From: Dugong dugon
Lineage: Eukaryota > Chordata > Mammalia > Sirenia > Dugongidae
DNA length: 64,000 bases
NCBI GenBank assembly: GCA_030035585.1
Contig: CM057471.1
Span: forward strand, 95,357,819 to 95,421,818
Direction of reading: 5' to 3'
This document shows, in pieces, positions 34,954 to 45,354 of the stretch; position 1 is the stretch's first letter, and each line of letters begins with the position of its first letter. A program made the translations under genes and the position numbers. A model generated the notes under the pieces. It was not told the DNA's origin. It ran no database searches and saw nothing but the letters and a program-made list of their open reading frames with translations.

Positions 34954-35690
34954 GGCAGCTGATACGTCTGTTTAATTTGTTGGCATATCCTCCTGTCAGG
35001 ACTAAAACCAGGGGAGAGGAGCGAGCACTATATTCCGAACTCCTCATATAATGGCTATTTATAATATTAGACACGCAAAAATGTCACAATGGACATACTG
35101 CGGTCGCTAAAGGTTGTGCCGCTGTCACAAAACAAGCAGAAAAAACCTGCCGCTGCCTGTTTCCAGGCCACCTCATAGGAGGCAGCCCCTTCCCTCCTCC
35201 TTCCTGAAAAAGTACAGGTGATTCGCCTCTGATTAGCTTTCCTGGAGCAATGACCCTCGGCAGATAATGCTAACGTCCATCTGCTTCTCCTGGGTCCCTG
35301 CTTCTGATGGTAATTCATTTATCTCCGGCACATGATGTTTTGTATCTCTGATTAGACTAAGGTGACAAATAGGCTGGCAGCTGAATTTATTGACGCAATT
35401 TGCTCCTATAATCTATGCTGTTGGTGATTTTGAAGTGTGTTCAAAGGCATTGGCCCCGTAATCATGGATTTTTACAGCGTCCTTTGATGTGCAGATGGCC
35501 AGGGGGCTCCTGAGTGGGGGGACCTCTGGGGGTGGGGTGGGGGAGGGAGTGGAACTATTATGACTGCTGAAAGAATGATAATTTAGTATTTATGGTCTGG
35601 CTTTTTCCTGGGCAGAAATTAGGAAAGCTTCAAAACCCCTGCAAGTCGACAAAAAATCCTTTGTGTGTGTGTATGCGTGTGTCTGTGTGT
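34954..35690. promoter_or_regulatory. Repeat-free stretch, candidate conserved non-coding element with G4 motif
   Basis: No repeat recognised from 34954 to 35690. 35300-35480 has the look of ancestral regulatory DNA: TAAT/ATTA words (TCTGATTAGACTAAGG, GTAATCATGG) and TGACGCAAT at 35391-35399, a C/EBP-ATF-type composite word. 35516-35547 holds five G-runs (GGGGGG, GGGGG, GGGG, GGGGG, GGG) with short spacers, a strong G-quadruplex pattern. A short GT repeat lies at 35661-35690. The role is inference. Confidence 0.25.
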
Positions 35691-35762
35691 AGTAAATATA
35701 TATGTAACCAAACATTTGCTGTTTTAACATTCTTCACATGTACAATCACATTAATTGTGTTC

Positions 35763-35975
35763 AGGAGACCCTAGGTGGTACAAGTGGTTAAGCGCTTGAC
35801 TACTAGCTGAAAGGCTGGCAGTTTGAACCCACTTGAAGGTGCCTTGGGGACAGGTCTGGTGATCTGTTTCCGAAAGGTCACAGCCTTAAAAACCCTATGG
35901 AGCCGTTCTACTGTGCATACATGGTGTTTCCATGAGTCGGAATTGACTTGGTGGCCACTCACAATAACAACAAGT
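35763..35975 (+). mobile_element. AfroSINE, long type, inside L1M
   Basis: Plus strand, head GGAGACCCTAGGTGGTACAAG, tail GAGTCGGAATTGACTTGGTGG followed by an ACAATAACAACAA run. Confidence 0.9.
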
Positions 35976-36120
35976 GTACTCATCATGCTCTGCAACCTTC
36001 ACCATTACCCACTTCCTCTTTTTTCCATCTCTTAGCAGAAGGCTCCTCCCTCCTACCCACCCCCGGTAACCACTAATAACCTTAGGTCCATATACATTTG
36101 CCTGTTCTAGATATTTCATG

Positions 36121-36286
36121 GAGCTCTGGCAGCACATTAGTTAAGAACTTGGCTGCTAACCAAAAGATGGGCAGTCTGAATACACCAGCCGCTCCCTGGA
36201 AACCCTATAGGGCAGTTCTACTCTGTTCTCTAGGGTTGTTATGAGTCGGAATCAACTTGACAGCCATCGGTTTAGTTTTGGTTTAG
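36121..36286 (+). mobile_element. AfroSINE, short type, inside L1M
   Basis: Plus strand, head GAGCTCTGGCAGCACATTAG, tail GAGTCGGAATCAACTTGACAG and TTTAGTTTTGG. TAGATAT occurs near both edges but the target repeat is imperfect. Confidence 0.9.
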
Positions 36287-36565
36287 ATATCTGGTATAAA
36301 TGGGATCATACAATATTTGTGCCTTTGTGGAAAGCCTAGTCCTTTTTTTTTTAAAAAGAAATAATTTATTTTATTTTGTTGTTGAGAATATACACAGCAG
36401 AACATACACCAGTTCTACCATTTCCACATTTACAATTCAGTGACACTGATTACATTCTCTGAGTTGTGCAACCATTTTCACTCTCCTTTTCTGAGCTGTT
36501 CCTCCCCTGTTAACATATATTCGCTGCCCCTAAGTTCCCTGTCTCATCTTTTGAGTTGTCAATTT

Positions 36566-37110
36566 GACGCCATATAGATAGATCTTAAAAGAGCGCAATG
36601 CCCAAGGCAGACGTTCTTTAGGAAGCCTAATCTTATTATCACTGTTTCTTACTCTTAGCCCATCAGCTGTGCATAGCTCAGGTGCCCCTAACTTTCTGGC
36701 TGTGTGTGCGTGTGTGCGTGTGTGTTGGAGCATGACTGAAGAGGTCACAATGTTCTCAAGAGGATAAAAGTATGAGAGCGTGGAGGACTCTCACCCTACA
36801 TTTTTTTCTCATCCTTCCATCTCAAGGAGCACTTACAAGCACCGTGATGGTAAAAGCTACAGAGAAAAGCCCTAACCCTTTCTAACATTAATGGATGACA
36901 GTAAAGCAAGGTGTGAGCTTGCATTGGACATCTTATTCTGATGAATAATGGATGAGCCTCCTGGCAGGACTGCAGGGTTGGGGGATCGTTACAGAGAAGA
37001 GCCCAACAGATTTTCTTCCCATCTCCCTGGGCCCAGGGTCACCATATTGCTACATGCTTGGGGTAGATTGGGGCTACTTGAAACTCTGCTCACAGTTCAC
37101 CCCTTTCCTA
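36566..37110. other. Unassigned stretch with GT repeat
   Basis: A short TGTGTGCG repeat at 36702-36724. The overlapping frames at 36948-37149 are in two phases and lack a family signature. No repeat family recognised in the rest. Confidence 0.3.
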
Positions 37111-37870
37111 GGTATACCCCAAGCACTTACTTGTGACCACACTCCTTAGCTTGGCATTCAAAGCTCTCCAGGATCTGGCTACAACTCTCTTATATAAGCT
37201 CTTTCGCTTTTACTCCCCATTAAGCACCCTGTGCTCCAAGCCAATTAAATAACTCCTTCTTCCCCACACAGGATTCCCTGGGTGGTGCAAACATTAACAA
37301 GCTTGGCTGCTAACCAAAAGGTTGGAGGTTCGAGTCCACCCAGAAGCAGCTTGGAAGAAAGTCCTAGCGATCTACTTCTGAAAAATCAGCCATTGGAAAC
37401 CCTATGGAGCACTGCTCTACTCTGATACACATGGAATCACACAGAGTCAGAATCGACTCAATGGCAACTGATTTTTCTCACACAAGCCCCCATACTTCTT
37501 CATTTTATCCCTTTGCTCATGCTGGTCCTACTGTGTTTCAGAATACCCCTTCTTTTCTACCTCTGAATGCCGAATAGTGTGTATTCTTTCGGGCTTAGTG
37601 CATACCTCCCGCCTCCATACAGCCATGTCCCATCCCTTCCTGCTCAATCTCACCGTTTCCTCCTCTGAACTCCTGTCACATTTGACCCTCTCTCATGGCA
37701 AATCTCTCATTCACTGTGATTCGTTATTTATGTTCATGTCTCATTTCTCCTGCTCGATTCTAAATTCCTTGAGGGTAAGGGCCGTTGTGAAATCTATCTG
37801 TCCTTCAAGTGACAACCTATGCATAGCAGGAATCTGGTCACTATTTGTCAAATAAATGAATTAACAAAAT
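37111..37870 (+). mobile_element. L2 LINE 3' region, split by an AfroSINE
   Basis: The blocks TTGGCATTCAAAGCTCTCCAG, TTTGCTCATGCTGGTCC, TCTAAATTCCTTGAGGGTAAGG and the AATAAATGAATTAACAA end follow the L2 3' order on the plus strand. The AfroSINE at 37271-37477 splits it. Confidence 0.82.
37271..37477 (+). mobile_element. AfroSINE, long type, inside L2
   Basis: Plus strand, head GGATTCCCTGGGTGGTGC, B-box-like GGTTCGAGTCCACCC, tail GAGTCAGAATCGACTCAATGG. Confidence 0.93.
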
Positions 37871-37914
37871 ATTGATCAAAAGCCATGGAGAGTAATGTTC
37901 TTGGAGCAGCATTT

Positions 37915-38085
37915 GTCAAAATGTGTTCCAAGAACCATTGACTCGGGGTGGGGACAGATGGTTCAAAGTGTAGATTTATGGAACCCACTAAGACCTACTG
38001 AATCAGAGCCTGTGGTAGCTGAGGGCTAAGAATCGGTGTTTTAAATAAGATCCCTGGAAAATTCTGAACTTTGAGGGCCTCCAGC
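37915..38085 (+). mobile_element. MER5A-like hAT fragment
   Basis: TCAAAATGTGTTCCAAGAACC, AAGACCTACTGAATCAGAGCC and AATCGGTGTTTTAAATAAGATCC follow the MER5A order. Non-coding DNA transposon fossil. Confidence 0.65.
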
Positions 38086-38329
38086 ATTTATAAGATATGT
38101 TCAGCCCATTTGGGGTTAGGCCTTCTTACACTAAGAATCCAGAGAATGAAGATGGAAGGAAGGAACATTGTTTTCTATGGATACTACCAGAGGGTGTTTT
38201 TGCATGAGCTACAGACTGGAAGAGGCAAGTTGATGTGAGTGTTGGTATAATTTGGAGGGAGACCATCACCTAATGCAAAAAATCCTCATCATTCAGGAAG
38301 AAAATGCTTCTTGGGCCAACCAACCCACC

Positions 38330-38535
38330 AACCAAGCAGCTGCTGTCAGGTCAACTTCGATTCATGGTGAACCCATGTGTGTCAGAGTAGAACAGTGCTC
38401 CACAGGGTTTTCAGTGGCTGATTTTTGGGAAGTAGATTGCCAAGCCTTTCTTCTGAGGTGCTTCTGGGTGGACTCGAACTAACAACATTTTGATTAGCAG
38501 CAGAACATGTTAACCATTTGTGCCACCCAGGGACT
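38330..38535 (-). mobile_element. AfroSINE, long type
   Basis: Minus strand, 3' module CTGTCAGGTCAACTTCGATTC at left, head TTGTGCCACCCAGGGACTC at right. Confidence 0.9.
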
Positions 38536-40789
38536 CTGCATCCTGGGGCAGACATGGTTAATTTGTGTGTGCCTACCACCTGGAAGTGTTGCCAAGGGTG
38601 AGTTCCAGGTTAGGAGGAGAACTGAGTTAGAAAATTCAAGTCACTGGTTTACTAAACAGAAATGAAAGTGTACTTACTAGTAAAAAATGTATTTTAAGTA
38701 TGTAAAGCAAATAAGCAAATTCAGCCAGGCTGTAGACCCCAGGGTGGAAGAAAGAGGCTCAGTTAGGATGCAAAAGAAAACCCACAGCATTCAAGTGAAT
38801 ATTTTCAATGCTCATACAATTTTAATAAAAATGGGAAATGTATTATCTGCACACTTTAGTTGCTATGGTCAACAGGTGACTAAGGAAATGCTCTATTTCT
38901 CCCTATTAATTTTTCCAGGTGATTTTTATCAAGAATGAAAGCTATCAAGAACAAAAAAAGTAGCATCCTTAGCCCCATAGGGAGAAAAGCAAGAAAATAA
39001 AACACACACACAAAAAATTTCACATTTTACATTAAAAGGTTTTTCCTAAAGAAAAGTAGTGTGGTGGTTGGCAAAGCCAGAGGAGGCGAGTACTTTAAAA
39101 ACAGTGTAACTGGACTGCAGATAATATTTAGAAAGACAGAATTATCAGAGTGGAGCTGCAGAGAAAATGGCTCAAGGCTCTATTTTCAGCTTTTCAACAG
39201 GTCAGAGTCAGCTGATCAGGGCCGTTGGCAGGGTGGCAGGTGTGCTGCCGGCTGATCTGGTTGCACAAGTTTCTTGCACTGAAGCGGAGTCTAGAGAAGC
39301 CTCTCAGGGTTAGAGCCACGGGCAGAGTGGGCTGCTAAATACTCTTGATGTCCATTAGGGGGAAATTTACCTGGTTGGGTTCATTTAGAAGGAAGTCACT
39401 GAGTTTCCATTTGGCCAAGGACTGGGTGTCTACCAGCTCTGCAAAGAGCTGCCATTTAACTCTGAGTACTCAGAAGGCCACTGCAGTCTGATGTCCGCCA
39501 AGTGGTCCCAGCAGTCCTTCTGAGTCTTCTTTCTATATGGTAGGACAGGAAGACCTGCCGGAACTGTGTTAAAAGTTTCACTTGAACTAGATTATCTAAA
39601 TCTATAATGTTTATGTGTGTAATCTTGGGTATGTGGTATTTATTTTCTGCCCCCCCTCATGTCCTGAGCCCATCTGCTCTATCCAGGTTAATTGCACATT
39701 TCTGCTATTATTCTGGAAATTGGGCCACCTTGGCAGCCTCAGACAGAGCAGCTCAGCTCTGAATTTTTGCTTGAATGTTTTGCTCAGGAGCACAGAGACA
39801 AACATCTTCAGAGGCATCTTTCTGAGACTTTCCAGTTGTACTTGCTTATAGGACTGACAAATTCGGGTTTTTCCTGCTGTCTTGAATACTGTGCCACTCT
39901 TGTCTTGGAAAAGCAAGCAGCACAGCATGCCCTGTGCATGGCTAACAAGACCGTCAGATCCTCTTTGGGGCCCCCTCCCTCACTCCCCAGTGGAGACGGG
40001 TTCCTGAGAGGGCCCCATTTAATGTCACCCATCTACCGCTGAATTCAGCAACCAGAGCTCACCAACCAACACGCATGGGGTCATCATCATAAAGTCAGTC
40101 CCCTCAGGATGGAGAATAGGACTAAAGTGGGTAGGTGGGAGAATGCAGTCAAGTCCTCTGCTGTTGCCTAGCTGCTGTGACAATGCTAGCCCCACTGAGT
40201 TGCAATTGAAGCAAGCACTCAGATCAGGCTCCTTTGGGGAAGATTAACATCAGTTCTTGTTTCTGAAGAACCTGCATGTATGAGCAGGGTCACTTTGACT
40301 AATTGAGTGTTAAAGGCGAAATCAGAACCCTGGATGCTCTCCTGTGAAAAGCTCTTCAGGAAAAGACAAAAATACATAACACCCCGTGATGACTGTACGA
40401 GTTGCTCAGTTTCATCGAAGTCCTTGGGGCTTGTGAGTTTATGCCAAGCTTCATCAATGTCTAGCGATTACTTTGGAAAGTAGAGGGTGCTAGGAATGCT
40501 GTAATACTCATACCTCCTTTCAGCTACCAGCACTAAGCAAAAGTCTTGTCTTCGCTCTTCCAATCTTACTTACGCTTCCCTGGCTCTTGCTCTCAAACTT
40601 GTCCAGTCCACTCTTTATTATCTACTTACAGTAGACCACAAAAGCTTAAAATCTGGAAAATAATCTGCCAAAGTAACACCACAAAGGTCATTTTCTGGTT
40701 GGAGGGATCAGGCTATCATGCTCCTAAGCCAGTGGGCCACTATAGCGTCACTAACGGTGGGACCACTAAGTGTTACGTGTCTCCTACCC
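38536..40789. other. Long unassigned stretch
   Basis: 2.25 kb without a recognised repeat. Frames at 39611-39928 minus, 39615-39851 plus and 39692-40042 plus overlap each other and carry no domain I recognise. Probably unique non-coding DNA. Confidence 0.4.
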
Positions 40790-40908
40790 AAGAAATGGAA
40801 CATGCAACAGATTATGGGAATGGCGGAGGACTGGGTAGCCTTTTGTTCCATTGCACATGCAGTCATCATGAGTCAAGGCTGACTTGGTGGCACCTGACAA
40901 CAACAACC
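40790..40908 (+). mobile_element. RTE 3'-end fragment, old
   Basis: ATGCAACAGATTATGGGAATGG, GGACTGGGTAGCCTTTTGTTCC and TCATCATGAGTCAAGGCTGAC match the RTE end, followed by a CAACAACAACC tail. More diverged than the other RTE copies here. Confidence 0.7.
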
Positions 40909-41300
40909 ACCCCAAAAATGTTTAATTTGAATTTAGCTAAACCTTTGGATGTAATTTCCAGTTTACAGGCAATATGGAGATGGGAGAATAAGCTTAATCG
41001 TAGACAGCTTAAAGAAGCAACAAGGCAAATAAATGGGACTTCAGTTAGACTACAGGCCTGCTCTCTTCAAGGACTCAGAGATGTACAAGAAGACTGTTCT
41101 AGATTAAAAGAGACATGGGAACGTAACAACCAGGTACAATGCATGGTCCTGGATTGGATCCTGATTTGGCTAAATTAGCATTAACAGACATTTTGGGGAT
41201 ATTGGGGGAATTTGAAAGGTATTACATTAGAAGAAAATTTATTGACATGGGAAGATTGCGGAAAAGGCAGGTATAAAAGAATAGATAGAGTATGATCTCA
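40909..41300 (+). mobile_element. Old L1M 3' UTR
   Basis: TTTCCAGTTTACAGGCAATA, GGCAAATAAATGGGACTTCAG, TCAGAGATGTACAAGAAGAC and GGTCCTGGATTGGATCCTG follow a common old L1 3' UTR order on the plus strand. The 210-codon frame 40546-41178 runs across this and the RTE piece by chance. Confidence 0.65.
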
Positions 41301-41309
41301 TTTTGATAA

Positions 41310-41456
41310 AAAATACATATATGTGTGTGTATATATACACACACACATGCATATGTATTTGTTTTTCTTATCCTACAATGACTAACTAAACAGTAGAGAT
41401 TCCATTATATATACATATAGTATCTATATATTTGTTATATATATATATATACAGAC
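41310..41456. repeat. TA/CA-rich simple repeats
   Basis: TATATGTGTGTGTATATATACACACACACA at 41318-41347 and TATATA runs at 41404-41450, separated by about 55 bp of ordinary AT-rich DNA. Confidence 0.9.
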
Positions 41457-41479
41457 AGATTCTATCTGACGATGGAATC

Positions 41480-41680
41480 AGATGAATCTACAAGCCCAGA
41501 AACTCCAAGGATTGCTAGCTACTAGTAGCCACAATAGACAAAGAAGGACCTCCTCCTAGATCCCTGTCCTGAATTTAGACTTCCAGCCTCCTGAACTGTG
41601 AGAATATAAGTTTCTGTTCTTTAAAACCATTCACTGGTGAGATTTCTGTCACTGCAGCCCTCGGTAACTAAGATTCCCAC
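41480..41680 (+). mobile_element. MLT1 LTR, 3' part
   Basis: CCTGAATTTAGACTTCCAGCC, TCCTGAACTGTGAGAATATAAG and AGCCCTCGGTAACTAAGA are the end of an MLT1-type MaLR LTR on the plus strand. Fossil fragment. Confidence 0.7.
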
Positions 41681-42265
41681 CCAAACGTTAAATGATATTT
41701 TATGCTGAAACAATAGCCAGAAAGTTCTATGCTACCACCAATGACGCCTTTCTCCTAGATAGGTTGGTGATACTGGATGACAACTTCTGAATATTCAAAT
41801 GAATGTCAACACAGGTGTGATGTAAGTAAACAATGGGAGGGGTAGAAATGGCACAGGGCCTAAAGGGCAGAGTGGCATCTCTAATGTTTAGATAGTCAGT
41901 GTAGGATAAGAAAAACAAAATCAAAAATGAAATGAAGAAGAACCAGAAGGGGAAGATGGCTAGTGGTACAGTAACTTCAGCCATGATTTGCCTGGTCACA
42001 CCTGCCCTGTGGGAAGAAGGCTGAGGTACATTCTGTTCTTTGGTGAAAATATTTAGAACCCTGCCCTATATCAGATAATCTAGCTTTCTGGCTGAATCTC
42101 AGGATCTAGAGGGACCAAGTCAGCAAACCTGCTTCCAAATATGCAGATCATCACCATTACCATCATTGCTTAGGGCAAGCCTCATGTTTCTTACACAATA
42201 GCCCTGTTTGTGGAGGGCTGTTTGCCGGGGTGTTTGACAGGCCACTTTATACCTTCAAGATGTGC
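41681..42265. other. Unassigned stretch
   Basis: No gene or repeat recognised. It ends at the left copy of the 19-bp repeat that flanks the L1 at 42285. Confidence 0.3.
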
Positions 42266-43883
42266 ATAAAAAGTAGGATTATCACTTCCGGCAAAATGGC
42301 ACTCTAGGCAGAAGCACCACGCCGTCCCTCCACATCAAAGATCCAAAAAACTAAGCCAAACAGAGAAAACAGCAATCCTGAAACCCTAAAACATCAAATG
42401 AAGAGATAAAGAACTCAGCCAAGCACCAAATGGAGTGAGAAAATTGAAAGAGAATGGAGAGTGAGGAGAGATTCATGCAGAATCCCCTATCAGCTAACAC
42501 AGCACAGATCCGCCATCTTGGACTCCGATCTGTGACCAGCAAATGGGGGTATGAGAAAGCAGTTTCACGGAGCTTTCAGCAGGAGACAAAACAACTGGTA
42601 ATTTGCGATATATGCTTTCCCACCCCCACCCTTCTTCACCCACACTCAGCCTCTTCTGCTTCCTGTGGCCACAGTCTCTTGGCCAGGAAGCATTGGCTGC
42701 TTGGATTCCACCCGCCCACACTGGCCTGAGTGCCATTTGTTGGCTGCTGGTGTTGCTTTTCTCTGCTTCTTTTGATTTCTTCCTTACCTCTCACCACCTC
42801 CCACTCCTTTCACTCAAATACCTGGCTCCGTGTGCCATCTTTGCTTCTTCCTAAGGGGCTGCAGAGCTCCGTTAGAGTGTGGAACTGCTACCCGGTCTGG
42901 GCTGCCACACTGGTGGGATCCCAGGGCTTTTGTTAGTGTGTTTTGAATTGTTTGTTTGTTTTCTTTTCCTTTTCTCGAGTTGGGAGTCCATTCTGGCTGG
43001 GCAGTGCTACACGGCTTTGGACCTACCCCTTCAGCTTGCACAGACACACAGAGGGATCCCTGAGGGCATTTCTTTTTTCATGCTTTTTTTCTCTTCTGTT
43101 TTTTGTGGGGCTTTTCTTTTGTTTTCTTTTCCTTCTTTTTCCCTTTTTGTCTTTCTTCATTACTCAGTTTCTCATCTCTCTATACCTTCCTTCTCTTCCT
43201 GTTCCCTGAATACCTGGCACTGAATACCTCTGTGCCTTCTAGCCAGGCTGTACTGCAAAACTTGGGAACAACTTCCCCAGACCTCGTAGCCACACCAGTG
43301 GGATCTCTGGGAGCTTTGCTATTCTTTTTTCTTTCTAATTTTTATTTATTCATTCTTCTCTTTTTCTTTTTTTCTTCCTCTTCCCCTTTCTGTTTTTCTT
43401 CATTTCATAGTCTGTCATCTCTCCACTCCAATGGCAAGCTCCCCTAGCACTCTTTTTTGTTTGTTTGTATGTTTTTGGCTCCTGTTCCTCGCTCATCTGT
43501 CCCATATCCATCTTAGCTCCACACATCACAATCTCCCCCCCCCCATCCTGCTTACCTGCACCGTGTGCTTAACATCACACCACCAAGCAGCACAGGCATG
43601 GCCTACCAGAACCTGCCCTGCACTGATTACTGACCCGCCCTGGTGGCTGTAGTAAGTGCCACAAACAACCCATCCCAGCAACGCCTCTTCAGCTAGACCT
43701 GCCCTGCCGTACCATATCTGAGTGACTGACCTTGCCAGTTGGAGAAGGAGGCAAAAAGTATTGTGCTCACAGACAAGCAAACAACAAAGAACACACAGCC
43801 CGCCTGCTCAGACATAGCCAAATTTTAAAAAAAGGACCCAAAAAACAAATCTACAATCAATAAATGAGAAAAATAACTACTGA

Positions 43884-44915
43884 ATGCTCCAAAGACAGCA
43901 AACAATATCAAAACATTTACTAAAACAGGACAGGTTCCAGTAGACATCCCAAATAAAACCCCAGATGACTTTCCAGTGGAAGAAAAGGCACTAGAAATAC
44001 CTGATAGGGAATTCAAATCTCTAATACTCAGAATTATCCAAGAGTTGAAGCAAAAAGCAGACAAAAATGAGGAAAAAATAGACAAATTCATGGAAAATAC
44101 AGACAAAGAATGGAAAAATTCAGGAAATAATACATGAATAAAATGCCAAAATAAATTCACAACTAGAAATTATACAAAACAACAATTAGAAATCCAAAAG
44201 ATAAACAACAAAATTTCAGAAATGGACAGTGTCATAGAAGGGCGGAGGAGCAGATTTGAAACGGTGGAAGACAAGGTCAGTGGAATTGAAGACAAACAGT
44301 TGGATACCACTCTGTTTCAGGAAAACTCAGAAAAAAGAGCAAAGATAAATGAAGAGACCCTGAGAGTTATGTGGGATACAATCAAAAGCAAAAATTTTCA
44401 TGTGATTTCAGAACATGGGGGAGAAAACAGAAAACACAGAGAGGATCATTGCAGAACTGCCAACAGAAAACTTCCCCAATATCATGAAAGGTGAAAAGTT
44501 GGCCATCCAAGAAGCTCAATGAACACTATATATGAGAGACCTCAAAAGAAAATCACCAAGGCATATCATAATCACACTTGCCAAAACCAAAGACAAACAA
44601 AGAATCCTGAGAGCAGCTCATGAAAAACAAGAAGTCACATACAGAGGAGAAACAAGAAGACTAAGCTCAGATTATTCGGCAGAAACCATGCAGGCAAGAA
44701 GGCAATGGGATGACATATATAAAACCTTGAAAGAAAAAAATTGCCAGCCAAAAATAATATATCCTGCAAAACTCTCATTCAAATATGATGGCGAAATTAG
44801 GACATTTCCAGATAAACAGAAATCAAGGGAATACGTAAAAACCAAACCAAACTTGCAAAAATTATTAAAGGGAGTTCTTCGATCTGAGAACAAACAACTT
44901 CAGCTCACAGGCTGA
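43884..44915 (+). pseudogene. L1 ORF1 remnant (L1 #2)
   Basis: The start ATG is placed at 43884 by alignment with L1 #1 (MLQRQQTISKHLL-like). Pieces: DDFPVEEKALEIPDREFKSL (from 43964, another phase), 44222-44494 (coiled coil MDSVIEGRRSRFETVEDKVS and the RRM start MWDTIKSKNFHVIS), and 44532-44915, the whole C-terminal domain (SPRHIIITLAKTKDKQRILR, RRLSSDYSAETMQARRQWDD, YPAKLSFKYDGEIRTFPDKQ) ending at a stop. At least three breaks. Confidence 0.87.
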
Positions 44916-45324
44916 ATCTAGGATGCAGGTTCATACCAGCCAGATACCAATCTAGGAAATGAACTCTCAAGGACTATCCAAAACCAAAAGAAATACAACA
45001 GGGAATCAGAACAGTTAATCTGTAAATGACAACAACATCGGAATAATAAAAGAGGGAATAAACAGTGTGGGTATAGAGCCTTCTAATGGAGAGGAAGGCA
45101 AGGTGATACCAAGTAATAATAGACTGCTTAAAACTTAGAAAGATAAGAGTAAATTTCATAGTAACCATAAAGAAAGTTAACAAACATACTCATAAAAATA
45201 AAGAGGAAAAATGTAAAGTCTCAGCAAAAACAAAACTTACAAAAACAAAAGAAATGAAAAAAAAATCCACAAACAAAAGTAATTCAGCACAAGAGAGTAA
45301 GAAAAAAGAAAACGTCAGCACCAC

Positions 45325-45344
45325 AAAAAAAAAAAAAAAAAAAA
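45325..45344. repeat. A20 run in the L1 inter-ORF spacer
   Basis: A pure run of 20 A, 10 bp before the ORF2 start, at the position where L1 #1 has a CA repeat. Confidence 0.95.
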
Positions 45345-45354
45345 GCACTACAAA

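Larger units (their letters stand above)
35691..36565 (-). mobile_element. Old L1M 3' end, split by two AfroSINEs
   Basis: Inverted L1 tail in three pieces: 35691-35762 (ATATGTAACCAAACATTTGC, CACATGTACAATCACATT), 35976-36120 (CTGCAACCTTCACCATTACC, TAACCACTAATAACC, TTGCCTGTTCTAGATATTTC) and 36287-36340 (GGGATCATACAATATTTGTG). A further L1 tail piece follows at 36341-36565 (TTTTGTTGTTGAGAATATAC, CAACCATTTTCACTCTCC). Confidence 0.78.

Noticed and set aside
36108-36291. A TAGATAT target-site repeat around the AfroSINE at 36121
   Set aside because: The left copy is separated from the SINE start by six bases and the two copies diverge after seven bases, so it is not a convincing target repeat.
40546-41178. 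A 210-codon open frame, among the longest outside the L1 elements
   Set aside because: It crosses a unique stretch, an RTE 3' end with its CAACAACAACC tail, and an old L1 3' UTR. No domain is continuous across these parts, so the frame is chance.
42603-43652. Several overlapping plus-strand frames rich in Phe, Leu and Ser that look like membrane proteins
   Set aside because: They lie in the pyrimidine-rich 5' UTR of L1 #2 and occur in several phases at once; T/C-rich DNA gives Phe/Leu/Ser frames without selection.
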